Shown: piece after piece, positions 1-14,300 of the stretch
Layout of the letters: every line of letters begins with the position of its first letter
Numbering within the stretch: position 1 is the stretch's first letter
NCBI GenBank assembly: GCA_013397115.1
Contig: VWZW01005507.1
Span: 403,660-467,659 of the forward strand
DNA: 64,000 nucleotides
Direction: 5' to 3'
Source: Edolisoma coerulescens
Lineage: Eukaryota; Chordata; Aves; Passeriformes; Campephagidae
Translations under genes and position numbers: made by a program
Notes under the pieces: model-generated
What the model was told of the DNA's origin: nothing
Database searches by the model: none
What the model saw: the letters and a program-made list of their open reading frames with translations, nothing else

Positions 1-3000
1 GGGCAGAGTTAAACAGAGTTCTTTCTTATTTAGTAGGTTGACTGGATTACTCTTAGGATATGATAAAAGATACAGAATACTATTAACCTTAGGATTAAAG
101 TAATCCTTTTTTCCCTTTTATTCCAACTGCCTTGGATTTTACTTGCTGTAAATGCAAAAAATTGTTCTTTGAGGGTAGTAACATAAATCTGGACTTTCAG
201 CTTTCCAGTTCATCAGTCTCTGAGTGTCCCCTGATGTCACATACAGGAGAGGGACAACTCATAAAAATCCCAGGATGGGGCCAGACTTTTGAGAGTGAAC
301 AAACCTGTGACCTCTGTGTGAGCTATGGGGTGTGAGCTGGCAGGGCTTTAACTTCTTGTGGGAAAGCTGTTGCTGTGCTCCTGTCCTGAGCACAGACCAC
401 CATAGGAGAGTCTGAATGGGCTCCCCTGGCACCCAAAACAGTACTGCCACACCCTCCTGCTCCAGTGTGGGACTGTAGGATACTTCTTGCTGGAAAAATC
501 CCTTCATTTGTGACTGGGAGGTAGCACAATGATAGTGCAGTAGCTGACAGACTGGATTTACTATGCTGGTCCACATCACATACCTTGCATGGGCATTATC
601 TGAGGGAATTTCGTCTGTGGGGACCTGATCTGTCCTTGAAGGACATGGCTAAAATTGGGACTGGCACTGGGATGCTCAGTGAATTAGTTCTGTGCATAGA
701 AAGGCGTGCAATGCAAAGGAGCCAAGGCTGGCATAGATGTAGCAGGCAGGGTGTGCTGATTAGCATGTAATTCGATTTGTTAGGCACTACAGTAAACAGC
801 ATTAAGAGCAAAAGCAGTGATTGCTCCTGATAGCAGCCTCTCAGCGTTGCCTCGTGCCTGCAGCAGCCAGGTGGAGCCTTGTTACGGCTCCTCAGCAGGC
901 ACCAGCAGAGCTGGCACTGCTCCTTTCTTGGGCAGAGACAAAGAATAAGACAAATACTGCGATTATAGAAGTGTTTGGGTTGCTGTATCTGCAGGGCACA
1001 GCTCACATTTCTCCCGCTGTCCCTGTTCCTTCCCCATTCCCTAGTGGCGCATCTGGGACCACCAGTGCTGTGGGTTACTCAGGAGGAGAGGTGGTGCAAT
1101 AATCTGAATTTCCCCACTGATATTATGTTTTCCTCTAGTAAGTGTCATGTCCATATTTTTTCCATCATGGCTTTGGCAAAGAAAGTCCCTTATCTCTAAT
1201 TCTTGTGCCACAGTTGGGCTGTGGGTTGAGGAGCCCTTGGCATGGCAGCCTGGAACTGAACAGACTCAGCTCCTGGCTCTCCTGCTGAAGAGCAGACTTA
1301 CTTTAGGTGTCACACTGTCCTGCTTACTGAATTCTTTGTTTGCTGTCACTAAAGGACTGCCTCCTTCAGACCTCACATTTACAAGCACAAAATTAATGTG
1401 CTGCATCATTTCAGCATAAGAGCGAGTAAAGTGTTTCTGTAGAAATGCCCCCCTGAAGCAATGCAGCGATGAGTTCTGTTTTCCCCCCAAAGCCAGCTCA
1501 AGCCCACTGCCATCAAAAGTAGCTGTTGTTAGCACGGCTCCCCAGCCCCCTTGTGTCGAGTGTCACCTTGTGCCATGGATGAGGTGTTGGAAGCAGCCAG
1601 ACTATCCCTTGGCAAAGCACGTGCAGGGAGAGGACAGAAGTCCTGGTTGTGCTCATCCCACCAAAATAGCAACACATTACGAGTACAATACCTCTCATTT
1701 CCTCTCCTTCTGTGGGGGTGAGCACAGGAGGAGCTGCACAGAGAGATGGCATTTGCTGAGAGCCCTGGCACAATCAGGGCTACGTTGGAAGCTGTCGGGA
1801 AGAATTAAGTTAAGGGTGAGTGCTCTGGCGTGGGGCTGGCACAAAGGCAGCTCCACAGAGCTGCCCTGCAGCCTCCCACCGCTCTGTGCCTCTGATAAAG
1901 GCTGCCCTGTTGTCTGTGGGATGTTTTCCTAAGTAATCCCATTAGGAAATTAGGGGTTCTTAATAACTGTGAGAGGACTGCTGTTTCGTGTGAATGGGCA
2001 CGTGCCTTGAATGAACTTCATACATTTTGTGTTCTTGATACAAATTTCGTAAGTTTTCTGCTACACACAAATTATCCAGCATCCTGGAAAGCTCCATCTT
2101 CAAAGCACTTAGGTACCTCTTATTCCTAAAAGAGTTTTATATGTCTTGGAGAACATGTATTCACTTACCCGGGATGTTTGCAGCTTCCATACCTGATTAA
2201 ATAAGTCCTTTATTTTTTTTTTTTTTGTGTCATATCAATAGAGCTGTGAGAAAAATTAAATCGTCTCCCTTTTTTTGAGGTAAGAGGTACAAGCATAGCA
2301 GTGGGGACTGAATCAGGACACTTACAAGCCCAGAGCAAAAAGTTTCACAGCCTTGGCTGATGCCTGAGGTGGCCACCTGAAAACAGAGACTAGACAAGAA
2401 TAAGGGAATAAAAGTAGGTATTTAAATAATATAATAATATAAAAGTTAAAACCTAAGGCATCACGGCTGCCCCAAACCCCCATCCTCAGACAGCTGAGGA
2501 AAACAAGCAGCATCATTTCCATTCTTTGGGAGAAATGAAGCTTCCTTGTGACTGCTGTGTATGTTACAGTTCTTTGGAAGGTTGGTTTCCTTTGCAGTAA
2601 AGTGGAGGTAACTTGCTGGCTGGTGTCTTGTTGAGTGAGTGTGTTGTTCACTTTAAAAAGCAATGTGCACTGTGCCAGCTGATGGGCTTTTCGTTATCCG
2701 ATGTTGTTTGGTGCTCGGGAGGACTTCAAGCATCCAGCAGCTACGTTGGGATGCGAGTCCTGCGGGAAACCCTGGCATTGATCAGAGGAAAAAATACATG
2801 TCTAGAGCTGATGGTTTAAAATGTTACTCCAATAGTCTCATGGATTCCCATCCCTGAGGGTGAATGAAATCGATGCAGTGCCATTGATCTGCAGCCAGCT
2901 GCGATTTGTGGAGCCCTGTGTATGAGCCCTGGTTGGGAGCTACTGCCTGACCTGGCGGCTGCTTCTGTTTGAGCCTGCAAAATGGATAATCTCTTCAGCA

Positions 3001-5158
3001 GAGACCAACCATGATGGCTTTGGAAACGTGTCTGGGAGTGCCACAAGGTACCCAACATGCACCAAAGAAAAATAAAATAATTATGATGCTGAAAAAGGAA
3101 AAATGCCACATATCAGAGTGATTGTAGGCGGTTTTGGGAGAGGAAGGTGAGGAAAATGCCCAAGTTAACAGAGCTGGAGAGAGGCTGTCAAAAGAGCAGG
3201 GGATTTTGGGAAGTTCAGAGTAGGGTAGAAAGCAAGAGAGAGGTGTGTGGAAGATGAGACCTGTGAAGAGAGGCCAACAGGAGCAAGTCTGCTTTGTCTA
3301 AAGGAAATACGCACAAGGGAGACAATCACCTACGAATACACAGGGGGGGACTTACAAAGCAGCCAGCAATCAATTTTCAAATAATGGACCTGATCTTTAG
3401 ATAAACTAGTAAAAGGGAATGAGGGTGGAATAAATACCCTGATTTATCGTCCCATCTTTTTTTAGCTGCAGCAGCAACACAACTGTATTTTCTTCTCTGA
3501 GCTCCTGCTCTCTGCCTCCTGAATCAAAGTCAGGGCAGCACCTTCACAGCTGTGATAGAAGAGGTTTTACACAGCTGCCAGCTTCCTCGCCCTGCTGCTG
3601 TTTCAGACAGATGCTGCTCAAATGCTCAGCCAGCCCTGCTTGAAATGGCCCAGAGAGCAAGGTGGAGGACTATTCTGAGACAGCAGAAAGCAGGCAGAGA
3701 ACTTTTCCAGGACAGGACAGTATTTCACTGACAAGCAACAGGACCTCTGTCTGTTTCCCTGGGACCAGGAATTTGTCCTTGCGTTGCACAGCAGATTTCT
3801 GGAGTGCTCCAGAAAGTCAATTCTGAACTCACTTCATTAGAACGTCAGGCTGCACTTTGTTTTAAGGTGGAACCCACCACCCTCAAGGGTTAATGCAGGT
3901 TGTGAGTGTACTGGCTATTTCCTAAGCCAGTACAGTGAGCAGATGCCTTTATCCCTCTCAGTTTGCAGCTCATACCTCCTTCCACCTTGCCAGTGAAACT
4001 TCTCTTGTCCCAGCTAATCTGTTAGTCTGTGTTCCCTTGTGTGCCCTGAAACCCTCCTGCTGCCTTCTTGGGGCGGGCAAAACAGACAGGAGGAATGTAA
4101 ATCAACCCACTCCTACCTAAATGGACTAAACCCACTCACTTTCTGTAGAGCAAGATCTGTAACAATTAGCTTTGCCAGGCAGCCAGGTCAATCCAGTGAT
4201 GGGGAAGCTGGGAAGGCCACATCTCCTCCAACAGCCTCCAGCTCCTTGCTTGTACAGCATTGGAGGGACTCTTCTCCCCTCTCCACACCACCTGCACAGA
4301 AACCAAAAGAGCTGATGCTCCTTCCTGGACCTTAAAAGGAGTAGGGCCGTGATGTAATGAATCCCACCCAAGTCTGCTGGCCAGGAGCCAGGGACATCTG
4401 CCCACCTGGGCATAAACCCAGGTGCTTTGGGCATGTGGGTCTCACAGAAAATCTCTCCTGAAGAAGTCAGGCCATGATATTTATAATAGCTGATACCTGA
4501 TGCTTTTTTTAAGCAGGACCCCTCACAAATGCAGATGAAGACCCTTGGACCAGGTTAGAACTAGATCTGAGCTCTCTGTTTTCATCGCTGAAATGGCACA
4601 GGAATAATTCCCCCTTGACTGCTGCTGTGTGAGACCTAGATCTGACCATGGCAGAGCCAGGCTCTCATCTGGGATGGGTTGTCTTCGGTCCAGGACCTGG
4701 GGTATAGATTTAGGATGCAAAGCTGTGCATGCATTTGCTCCCCTCTTGCATCGGGGCACAGCTCACCACTTACCCTAAGTTCTGTCCTTGGACCAAAGCC
4801 ATCCACTGCTGCTGGCATTGCTCCAGGCTTGGAGCTTCCATGGGGGGCAACTTGCAGCATGAGCAGAGAGAGGGTGTACAAAGTAGGACCTGGGGCTTTC
4901 TTTCCTGGGAGTCATTGTTTCATACAGTATTATGAACATACATAGTAAGAGCCTGGGTTAATTTCTTAAAATCTTCTCCCAGAAAGGAGGTCAGATAAAT
5001 GCTTGCCTCGCACAGATCTCAGTGTGTGAAGGTCATATAGGTATTTGGCCAATGACATCTACTAAAATTCCCTATGAAGTAGAATGGCTGAGGGTTACAA
5101 CAGAGTGTAAAGATGTGGTTTTTTTCTTTTCTTTCCTGTTTCCCTATGACTTCTCCAG
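1..5158 (+). other. PAK5: Presumed PAK5 intron upstream of the first coding exon
   Basis: No coding exon is recognisable here; open frames are short and have no family resemblance. The stretch ends in a long pyrimidine tract and an AG at 5157-5158, a good splice acceptor just before the PAK5 start codon, so at least its right end is intronic sequence following a 5' non-coding exon outside the window. Mammalian PAK5 also has several upstream non-coding exons spread over a large distance (known for the gene). The sequence is mixed-composition intron with short A/T runs. Whether a 5' UTR exon or promoter lies inside it cannot be told from sequence alone. Confidence 0.6.
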
Positions 5159-5373
5159 ATCTTTCCACCATGTTCGGGAAAAAGAAGAAACGGCTGGAAA
5201 TTTCCGGGCCCTCCAACTTCGAGCACCGGGTCCACACTGGCTTCGACCACCGGGAGCAGAAGTTCACAGGGCTGCCTCAGCAGTGGCACAGTTTGCTGGC
5301 GGACACGGCCAACCGGCCGAAGCCCATGGTGGATCCCTCATGCATCACTCCCATCCAGCTGGCTCCTATGAAG
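5159..5373 (+). CDS. PAK5: PAK5 first coding exon (5' UTR end, CRIB motif, pseudosubstrate)
   Basis: The exon starts after the AG at 5157-5158, carries 11 nt of 5' UTR and opens at ATG 5170 in a good context (CCACC before the ATG). It encodes residues 1-68 and ends in phase 0 at AAG before gtaccg. The CRIB consensus is complete as ISGPSNFEHRVHTGFD (11-26), including the paired His and the FD end. The RPKP at 49-52 matches the PAK4-type pseudosubstrate that occupies the substrate groove in the resting kinase (known for PAK4). Differences from the human protein that I recall are small, for example KRLEIS for KKIEIS and a changed stretch just after the CRIB. Confidence 0.96.
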
Positions 5374-8300
5374 GTACCGTGTGGAGTCCCTTGGAGTCCC
5401 TCAAGCTGCCTTTAATTGCGTGTCACCTTAATGAAGCAAAGCCAGCAGTGTGTGGGTATTGCATATCAGCTGTCCTGGGAGGCAGGCGCGGCTGGGAGGG
5501 AGCTGCAAATCCAAACATTTAACAGCAGAGCTGCAAGGAAAAAAGGAATTCTGTGGATAAAACTTGTGGGAGTGTCTCAGAAGAGTGTGAGTCGTGGCTC
5601 TGGCAGGGGCCGAGCCTTCGCGCTCATGGGCTGCAGGAGAAAAAGCCACAAGTCCCAGTGTGGGCCCAAAACTCTGCTCCTCTACAGCATAAAGCTCCTT
5701 GATAATTAATTTAAGAACAGTGCTTTAGGCAAAGGCAGTTTGGAGCAAGGGAGAGAGGGAAAAGTACACCAAAGGAAAGAAATTAAATTGCTTGTTCAGC
5801 CGGGCAAGGAGCTCAGGGAGAGATCTCATTGCCACCCGCCACTGCCTGCAGGGGGTAGGACGTGGTGATGAAGCTGAGCTCCTTGATGGGTAGGAAAATG
5901 AGGGGAAACAGCCCCAGGTTGTGACTTGGGAGGCTCAGGCTGGACACCTGGGAAGAAAACTTGGAGGGTAGAGCAGCATTGGACAGGGAGCCATCAGGAT
6001 TCCAGGCTCAGGATTTTGGTAGACCAATTGACCCTGATTCTGAAGTTTTCCTGGGATTGTACATCCTGACATCCAAGTGAATCACACCTGTGTGATGGTG
6101 GTAGCCTATACCCTGCCAGCCACGTACCTCTCCCTGCCATGCAGCTGCAGAATAAATTTAGGATTTCATTTTCATGTGGATTTTTCTGCAACAAGGGAAA
6201 ATCAGATAATCCTGAGAGCAGGGACCCTGTAGTTATATTTGATAAGTGCTCTTTGCTAAATTTACATTTACTGCCTGCTCCAGAAGGGCACTCATCACTT
6301 GCTGATGAGGTCTGCTGGGTGCTGCTACAGGACAATGGGGATAAAACCAGGGTCTTCATTTCTTTTTGCTGTAATAAAGTATCTTACTGATAATAGAGGC
6401 CCAGAATAATGAAGAAAAAGGTAGGTAATTTTTTCCTGCTAGTGGAGGAAAGTAACTCTGTTCTACAGCCCTTCTTAACACCAAAAATATCTCAGGATGT
6501 TTTGACATGAATACATGAAGATGTTTTAAAATGGGGGGAAAAAAAAAAAGGAGTTTATTATCGTGCAGAAATACCCTCTCTTTCCTGCAGTTCTGGAGCC
6601 ATAAACCCATAAACTTAAAAAGTTTTAAACTGCATTAATTTTCTCAGCATTATAAAGATATGCCCCTGGGCCTTGGCCTGCAAATGGATGTGTGCAGAGC
6701 TTGGCTCACGTCCCACTGGGATAATACATGGTGAAGGATCAAGCCCCAAATGGGAAATTTGCCACATTTTGAAGTGGAGAAAATCACTGCTGGTTCTTTC
6801 CAAGAAATTGTAAATTCTTACCTTTCTGTCTGTGTATCAGGGGTCTACATATGTGCTGTTCCAGGGATGTACTTTGCAACTCAACTGTCCTGTGCCAGGA
6901 AAGGGCTGGGACCAGGAGCCAAAGTGTGGCTCCCAATCCAAGCTCATTCTTCCAATGTAGCCTCGGGCCATGGTGGTCCTTGATGCTGCCGTGCATCCCA
7001 CAACATCCTTCCAGAATGTGTGTCCCAGGGACAGGATCCCTGCAGCCTGGTGCCCTCACGGGGCTGAGCACAAAGCATCTACAGGGACACCCCCAGGAAG
7101 GGGTTTCTGTGCAGGTGGAAAATGTGAATTTGGAAGGAGATTACCTAAATTGCAGTTGATTGCATGCCCAAAGGTGTAGGTGGGTGAGGAAATGGGGTTA
7201 AGACTGAAGGATTCAAGAAATTGTGCCGTTACCATGCTGTTTCTTTTCCTGAGACTCAGTTGCAGCTAATTGAAAAGGGCCTCCATGGTAGTGCTAGAAA
7301 GGTTTAATAGCAACTAAGAGGCATTGACTATCAACTGAGAATTGGGTTGTAACTCCATTGCAAGATATCACTTTACTGTATATTTGTTAAGAATTGACAT
7401 GCTTTGTTTTGATACAGCTTAACTTAGAGAAGCTGAGTTCCAGTCACTTTAAAATTAAGAATATTTAATGTTGCTAAACTAGTTCAGCATAAACATTTAA
7501 TTTAGACAAGTTTTTTATGTGTGCACTTGCACCAGTATCTTTAGTGTTTAAAGGGTGTTTGGCACTGAGGATTTCATAACATCACTGAGAACTGAAGATT
7601 TGAAATGCACTTGCAGTTCATGAAGACAGGAACCAAAGGTTCTGAGATCTTGGTATTGTTTACAACTTTTCTCTTTTCCACACAGAAGCTGATAGTTCAA
7701 TTAATGCATTGACATGTAGCAGGAGAAGATTCACAGTTGTTCCCTGAGCCACAGTATTAACTCAGGCCAGAGTTCGTTCATGCTGTGGTTTCAGGTCATA
7801 CAGCAGCTCTGTAACTCTGCTCTTACGTACTCCAAAATTTCTTTTCCATTTAATTCCCTCAGTATTGACTGTGGTGTGAGGCAGAAGTGTTCCTCCTAAT
7901 TGGTGCTGCTCCATGACTGAAGAGTAGCACAGATCAGAGAGACAGGCTTTGACAGCACCATTTCTTGGTTTTGAGACAGAACTGGTGTTTGCTTGCTTTA
8001 GGCTTCACCCAGAGCTGAGGCAGAGGAGGGGAAAGACTTTTTTTGAGTTCTGTAGGTTTTGCAGCTTCTTCAGTTAGTGGTGTTTGCTTGTTTCTCAGCC
8101 TGCAAAGCAGAGCTGATGGTACGTAGTGTATCCCTTTGGGTAAAAGCAATAAATGATAAATACTCTCACTGCTCCATCTCTATTCAAAGGCGGCAGCAGC
8201 AATAATGATGACGAGGCAGCACCCTGGGCTCTCAGATATCCTGGGGGATGTCATCCCCCTGCCTCTGTGCTGGCTGGGATGAAAGGCTCGCAGTGCTTTG

Positions 8301-11300
8301 GCAGGCGGGTGGCGGTGGCTTGTCATGGAAACATCAGCCTTTGAATCCAAACCTGAGCTGACTGTACAAATTCATTCATTTCAAAAACAACGAGAGACAA
8401 TAATGGGATTCCCCTTCTCAGTGTGGCTGACCCAGATACCAGCAGAGGATTGTGTATTTCAGGTGCAAGCACAAGTATAGCACAGCAGAAAACTTCATGA
8501 AAAATAGAACAGCAGTGATCTTGATAGGTTTGAGGGGCAGAGACAAGGAGGGGGTGAAAAAAGGCTGATTTTTCACTGAAAACATCCCTGCATGAAAAAT
8601 GTGAACAGTCTGTGTCTGCCTGTACTTAAAATAGGCTTCATAAAGTCTGACATCCTGATGCCAGGCCTCTTGGTCCTCTTGCTTCAGTGCTTTGTAGTTA
8701 TTCCATGTGTACCTGAGGCTCATGGTTTGCTGTTTGTTCTCAGCACACAATATGCTTGGCTTGTCTTCACCCTTATGCTACACTGAAGCTCCAGTTTGTT
8801 CCCACCCTTTGAATTTTGGAAAGCTTCAGAATCAACAACTAAGCAAATGCATCTCCACTCCATTCTAAATACCAGGAAACAGACACCAGAACCTTATTCT
8901 GGGGATTTTTGCCAAAAGAGCTCATCACTGGCTTTGTAAAAATGCTCCATTAACATTCTTGAATGCCTGCTGCTGTCAGTGGGAGCAGGGCGGCACTGAA
9001 GACTTGTTAAAATCCCTTCCCATGTTTCCCAGCGCAGGGAACAGCTGAGCATCCTCACTTCTGTCAAGTTACTGGAGGGAAAGATGCCATTTGTTCATGG
9101 AAAAACACCATACTGGGGTTATTCTTTAGTTGTCTGTGCTGCTACATGCGTCAAGCCTCCATTGCTGTGTTTTTGTTGGTGCTTTGGGTAGTTTCATCCA
9201 TCCACACCTTCAGCAAGATCAAGGTTCCCAACTTGAGAGTGACACAGTGCTGAGTTTGTCCTTGAGAGAGGAGGGAGGCAGCTGTCAGTGTTTGACTGGC
9301 CAAATATGTAGGGACTTCAAGAAAACTGAATTCTACCTGCTGGGACCTTCATATGACCTTCTCCCCTGAGCACACTGCAGTAAATCCAGCTGTGCTCATG
9401 TGGTGGAATTTCACTTTTCCTGAATTTTCTCCCCCATTTGCTTCCCTTGAAACACAGGTGTAAGGGGATGAGGGCTCTCGCTGCCCCGTGGTGTCTGCCG
9501 TGCTCTGAGATGAGCATTGGCACAGAGGGGTGATGCAGAGGGGTCGGTGTTCAGCAAAGGCAGAGCGAGATCCTCAGCTTGACATCGATGCTGTATTGTC
9601 AGGAAAATGGCAGGAGCCTCTTCTGTGCCGTGGGGGCTGGGCTGCCTTCAGAGTAGAGGAAACATTGTCCTTTCCATCCCTTCACCAAAGTGCCCATGGA
9701 TGCCCCACGTCCGAGCTGAGGCGCACATTAATTTGAGATGCACGCTGACTGTGCCATCGACCCATGGTAGTTAATTTACCTGGTGTCCTGCAACACATGG
9801 GTTTTGCAGAGCAGAGAACTTCTGTAGGGGATGGACCACAGGGCTGCCAACTTTTCTCCCAGTCTTTCATCCCCATACCTCAGTGGGCTGTATGTATTGT
9901 CTTAAAATTATAGCTTTTCTCATTTTTGCCTCAAGCCTTGACCTCGGTCCTGGTGTGTCAGCTTTAATTTTTTTCAAAGTTTTTACTGATACATTTCAGC
10001 CTCTCTCCTACAGAGAGAAAAAAACAATCAGAAAATGAGTTACTGGTTGTGGCCCTTTTAATAGCTCTGACATGAAAATCAAAGCTTTTGTTTACTCTCC
10101 ATGAAGACAGAAGAAAAAAAACAAGTATTTCTCTTCCCCATCCTTTTTGGCCTCTTAAAATTTTCCTAACAATGACATTCAAGCCGGCTTTAGGGTGTCA
10201 TTTTTTTCCTACATTTCCATACTTCCTTGTGTAGATGGGGGACACTGTATACAGTGATGCTGAGTGGTCAAAGACCTCAAAGAGGAGATGAACGAGGGTC
10301 CTTGTCCGGACTTGAGCAGTCAGAAACATCCAGATTTCTTCAGAAAATCCCCAGCCCTCTTCTCCCATGTAGAATTGCCTGGAAAAAGGGGATTTGGGAA
10401 TAAAGAGTTGTTCAAAGGCTTTGCCCACTGCGTGGGGGCAGATGGACAAAGCAGTGTTGTCCTGACCTATCTTCCTCACCCTTCCAAGTTTTTACTTCTC
10501 CTTGATAGCATCTGCCAGGACAGGACCTGGAAGGCTGCTGACATCTCGTGGGCCTTCCATGTAACCACATCATGAAAAGTCACACTTTGTTCTTAATTCC
10601 ACATTTTCCAGTGGCACGTTTGGTCTGGTGCTTGCTCAGCTGGGAGAGGGTGGAAGGAGCCAAAAAGGGCAGGAGCCCGCAGCTTGCAGCATAGCACATT
10701 CTGGGTGGAAGGAAAACGTTTTGCCACCGAGCGCGGTTGAGCAGCAGGACAGCGGCCAGGGGGACTATGGGATCTCAGCCTTTGGAAAGGAGAGGGCAAA
10801 AGTGGATGGACAATGCCCTTTAGCCTGACTGGACTTGGATGTTAGCCCTGCTCTGGGCAGGAGGGTGCACTGGAGGCAGAAGTCCCTTCCAGCCAAAGTT
10901 CTTCTGTGAGTATCTTTATCTGCAAGTGATCGTTGTCAGATTTGCAGCTGTCCTGTAAGGCAGCCCCACTTGCAGTTTATTTTGGTCACTGAACAGGAAT
11001 CGTTTGCTGCTACTTGCTCCTGGAAGAAAATACTGCCACACATTGAAGTGGAAGCTTTTCTTTCAAAGGGGTGACGCTTCACCCTTGAGTGCCATTTGTT
11101 TTACTGTGTCTATAAGTGACAATGCTACTTCAGTTACCTCTGTTCCCCCCTGTACAGATATAATACAAATATGCCCTCTAGTGTCCATGAATGTGTCTGA
11201 TTTGGTGCGAGAAGAGCCAAGTTGCCAATTTTGTGTAATCTTGCAGAAAATTAATCACTGTACAAATAGAAATGAGCCTCATTATGAATCAGTACAAGAA

Positions 11301-14300
11301 GGACACAGCTCAGAAGTTTTTTAGAATTACCTCACTAGGTTAATACGTTGTCATATGTTCTACATTGTACAGAGGAAACTTTTGGGCTTATTTCTGATTG
11401 TCTGATTTCAGAAAATTACAGGTTTTTTGTAAGTCCTTTAGAAGAATACTTTTGCTGCCTGTGAAATTGATTTCAACAATAGAGTCAGTGTTTAAAAGTA
11501 ATTTGGACAATGCCCTCAATAACATGCTTTTCAATTGCTCAGCCCTGAATTGGTCAGGCAGTTGGACTGAGTGATTGTTGTAGCTCCCTTCCATTCCATT
11601 CTATTCCATTCCATTCTAAAGAAAGTGCCTCCCCCATGATGCTTTAACTGATACATTCTCAGTTCTTCTTTATAGTTTTCAGTTTCTGGCTTCTGCTTTA
11701 TAGTTTTAAATTTCTGGCTTTCTGAACAACAGAGTTCCTGATCAGCAGCTCTTTCATTTTCATTCAGTTCTGTTCCATGCTGTTGAAACATTTCATCCAG
11801 CCTGATTTTGACGTTGTTTTTCTAGAGCCTCATTTGGAGAATCAAAACCAGCATCATTATCATTTCAGACTGACGCAAAATACAGGATATTCCTCAGTTT
11901 TTCATTTCAGCTAATGAACCATAAAATTAATTATTCAAATACTTTTTTTGACCAAGGTATTGTTCCTTCATGACAATGAAGGTTCAACACCCCAGGTTCA
12001 GCACACTTGGAGTCTGTCTGCAGCTGGACTGTGGACAGCATCAGCAGGGTTTACAAGCAGGGCCTGGCTATCCTAGAGAAACACTGAGGTTGCCAGTAAA
12101 AAAACCTCTCCTAGAAGACAGAGTAAATACTGTGAGTGGCAGAAAAAGGTTTTTCACATTCCATCTTACTGCTGTCCTTTAAATGTGCTCAGATGAAGCA
12201 GGAGCAATGCCTGCAGGAATGTGGTTTTCAGAGGCGATCGCTGTAGCTGACAGTGGGGGCGGGACTCCACTTTGCTCCACTTCGGACTGTGAAGACAAGT
12301 TCAGCACTGCACTAAAGCCTTTAGTCCATCATTCTGCCCCTCTGCCTTGGAGGGGTGATAATTGGTTGCCTGCTGATCATGTCCCTCATTTGAAAGGTCC
12401 CTGATATCCCCAAAAGAACTTGTGCTGCCAGTACTCTCTTCCTGCAGGCACCTGGAGCCAGGCTCACACCTACAGCTGCCCAGTCCCTCTGAGCTCACTG
12501 TGTGCTTCCCGGAGGGAGTCTTGGAGTTTGCTGTCTGCAGTGAGGAGATCTAAGGAAGTTTTTCAGAAATCCTTTATCATCTTAGCAAGCTTTGCCCATA
12601 CAGCAGTTGGCATTGATTTGAATTGGTCCACTCACATGACAAAGGAGTTACTTTACCTGGGTCTGCAGCAATCACAGACAATAATACAGATCAGTATTGA
12701 TTACAGACTTCTGTGGGTAACAGTTGTCTCCAATATAATTAGTAAAAGAATGTTCTTAAATGCATTAGCACTGAGATTTTAAGTAATATTAGTGTTGGAG
12801 GAATCTTGCAAGGGCAAGCTTTAGTCCTGTTATTGAGAGCTTATGTGGGCAAGTAGAACTTTGCAGTACACTAAGTAAAGATTGAAAGTAAACTTGGCTC
12901 TCACAGTCTACAGCTGCTGAAGCAGACCAGCCTCCTTTAGAGCTCAAAACCCATGTTAACCTATAGGTCTATGCATTAAAGGCCAAATTCTCATGTCAGC
13001 ATTTCAGAAATTGAATCTGCTCTCCTCTGGGAATACCAAAGTGGGAATACTCTCCAGGTAGCACTTTATAACCTGAAACAAGCCAGGAATTAGATCCTGA
13101 GCAAGGACACTCATAATCAGGTTCTTTTTTTAACATGGAAGTTGGTCCCTGAAGACAAATCTATAGGACACTGTTCCAGTAATTCCTCTGGCTGGCTTGC
13201 CTGTCCTGAAAAATGAGCCACGCTCCCAGCTTGCTGCCTGGAGGTGGAGGCCTCCATCACTGCTCATGTGGCTGTTGTTGTTGTAGCTCCTTCTCATTTT
13301 TTCAGCCCAGCGTTTTACTCCAAAGCCTTCCCTGCACTGACCATACTCTTCTGGGGCCAGGAGCAGGGTTTGGGCCTGGGAAGGACCAGGCAGGTGGAGG
13401 GGATGCTTCAGGGTCCTCCTGGAACCTGTTCCATGGCCACACTCCCCCAGAGCAAAGCATGGAAAATAAACGGCAAGGTGTAAGCAGTAAATGCTTTCCC
13501 CAGTCAGTGTTTGGGAAGGCTGGATGTGTTTTGCCAAGATCAGTCGCACAGTCCAGCAAGCTCTGGCCTGCCTCAGCTGAGAAAGCCAAAATGGAGTAAA
13601 ATACTCTGGGAGATTTTTTCCACGGATTGGCTGAGCCTCCAGTGGTGCTGCTGAAGTCCCTCAGATCGAAAGCTGAGTTGGAAAATTCCCTGCTCGTTCC
13701 GTCGGTGCTCGGCCGTGGGAAACACTAGGTGGCAGCAGGGAATCTCTGGAAGTTCGTGTCCGTGCGTGTCAAAGGCGGACCCTGAGAGCTGAAGTAAGGA
13801 GAAGTCTGCTTGGGCATCCTGATGGCTTCTGCTCAAGGCAGGTGCTTCAGTGCACGTAGTAACAGGTCTGCGGAGGGGATTTCCACATAAAATCGGTCCT
13901 GCAGCATCTGCAGTCCATATCAGCACTAGGGCAGTGCTTGCTCCTTCCATTCATCCGTGCAGTGACAGTAGCTGTTCAGTCACTGCACGTTCTGCACATC
14001 TCAGTGATACATTTGTCCCTAGGTCTGCTGATGAACTTGGTTTGAGCCATTGTAGTCCAGAACAGAAACCAGATGGGTTACAGTCCCATTAAACCGTGTT
14101 CCATATAATAGAAATCCTTAAGGTTCCTCCCAACCCAAACCATTCTGTGATTCTATAATTATAACCAAACAGCCACATTTATTCAATCCCAGCAGAGTTT
14201 AGTTCAATAGAACCATAGGATCAGAGGGAAAAAAAGTTGCCAGGCAGCTCACTTACTTACCTGTGGTGCCAAAGCTCCAGGTGTAAATGTGCTTTTTGCT

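Noticed and set aside
5845..5858. Second CTCF-like motif (CCTGCAGGGGGTAG)
   Set aside because: Mismatches at key core positions leave it too weak to call.
14203..14235. Possible extra CR1 octamer tail (ATAGAACCATAGGATCA)
   Set aside because: Only two diverged octamers are present and the expected adjacent CR1 3' sequence is missing.
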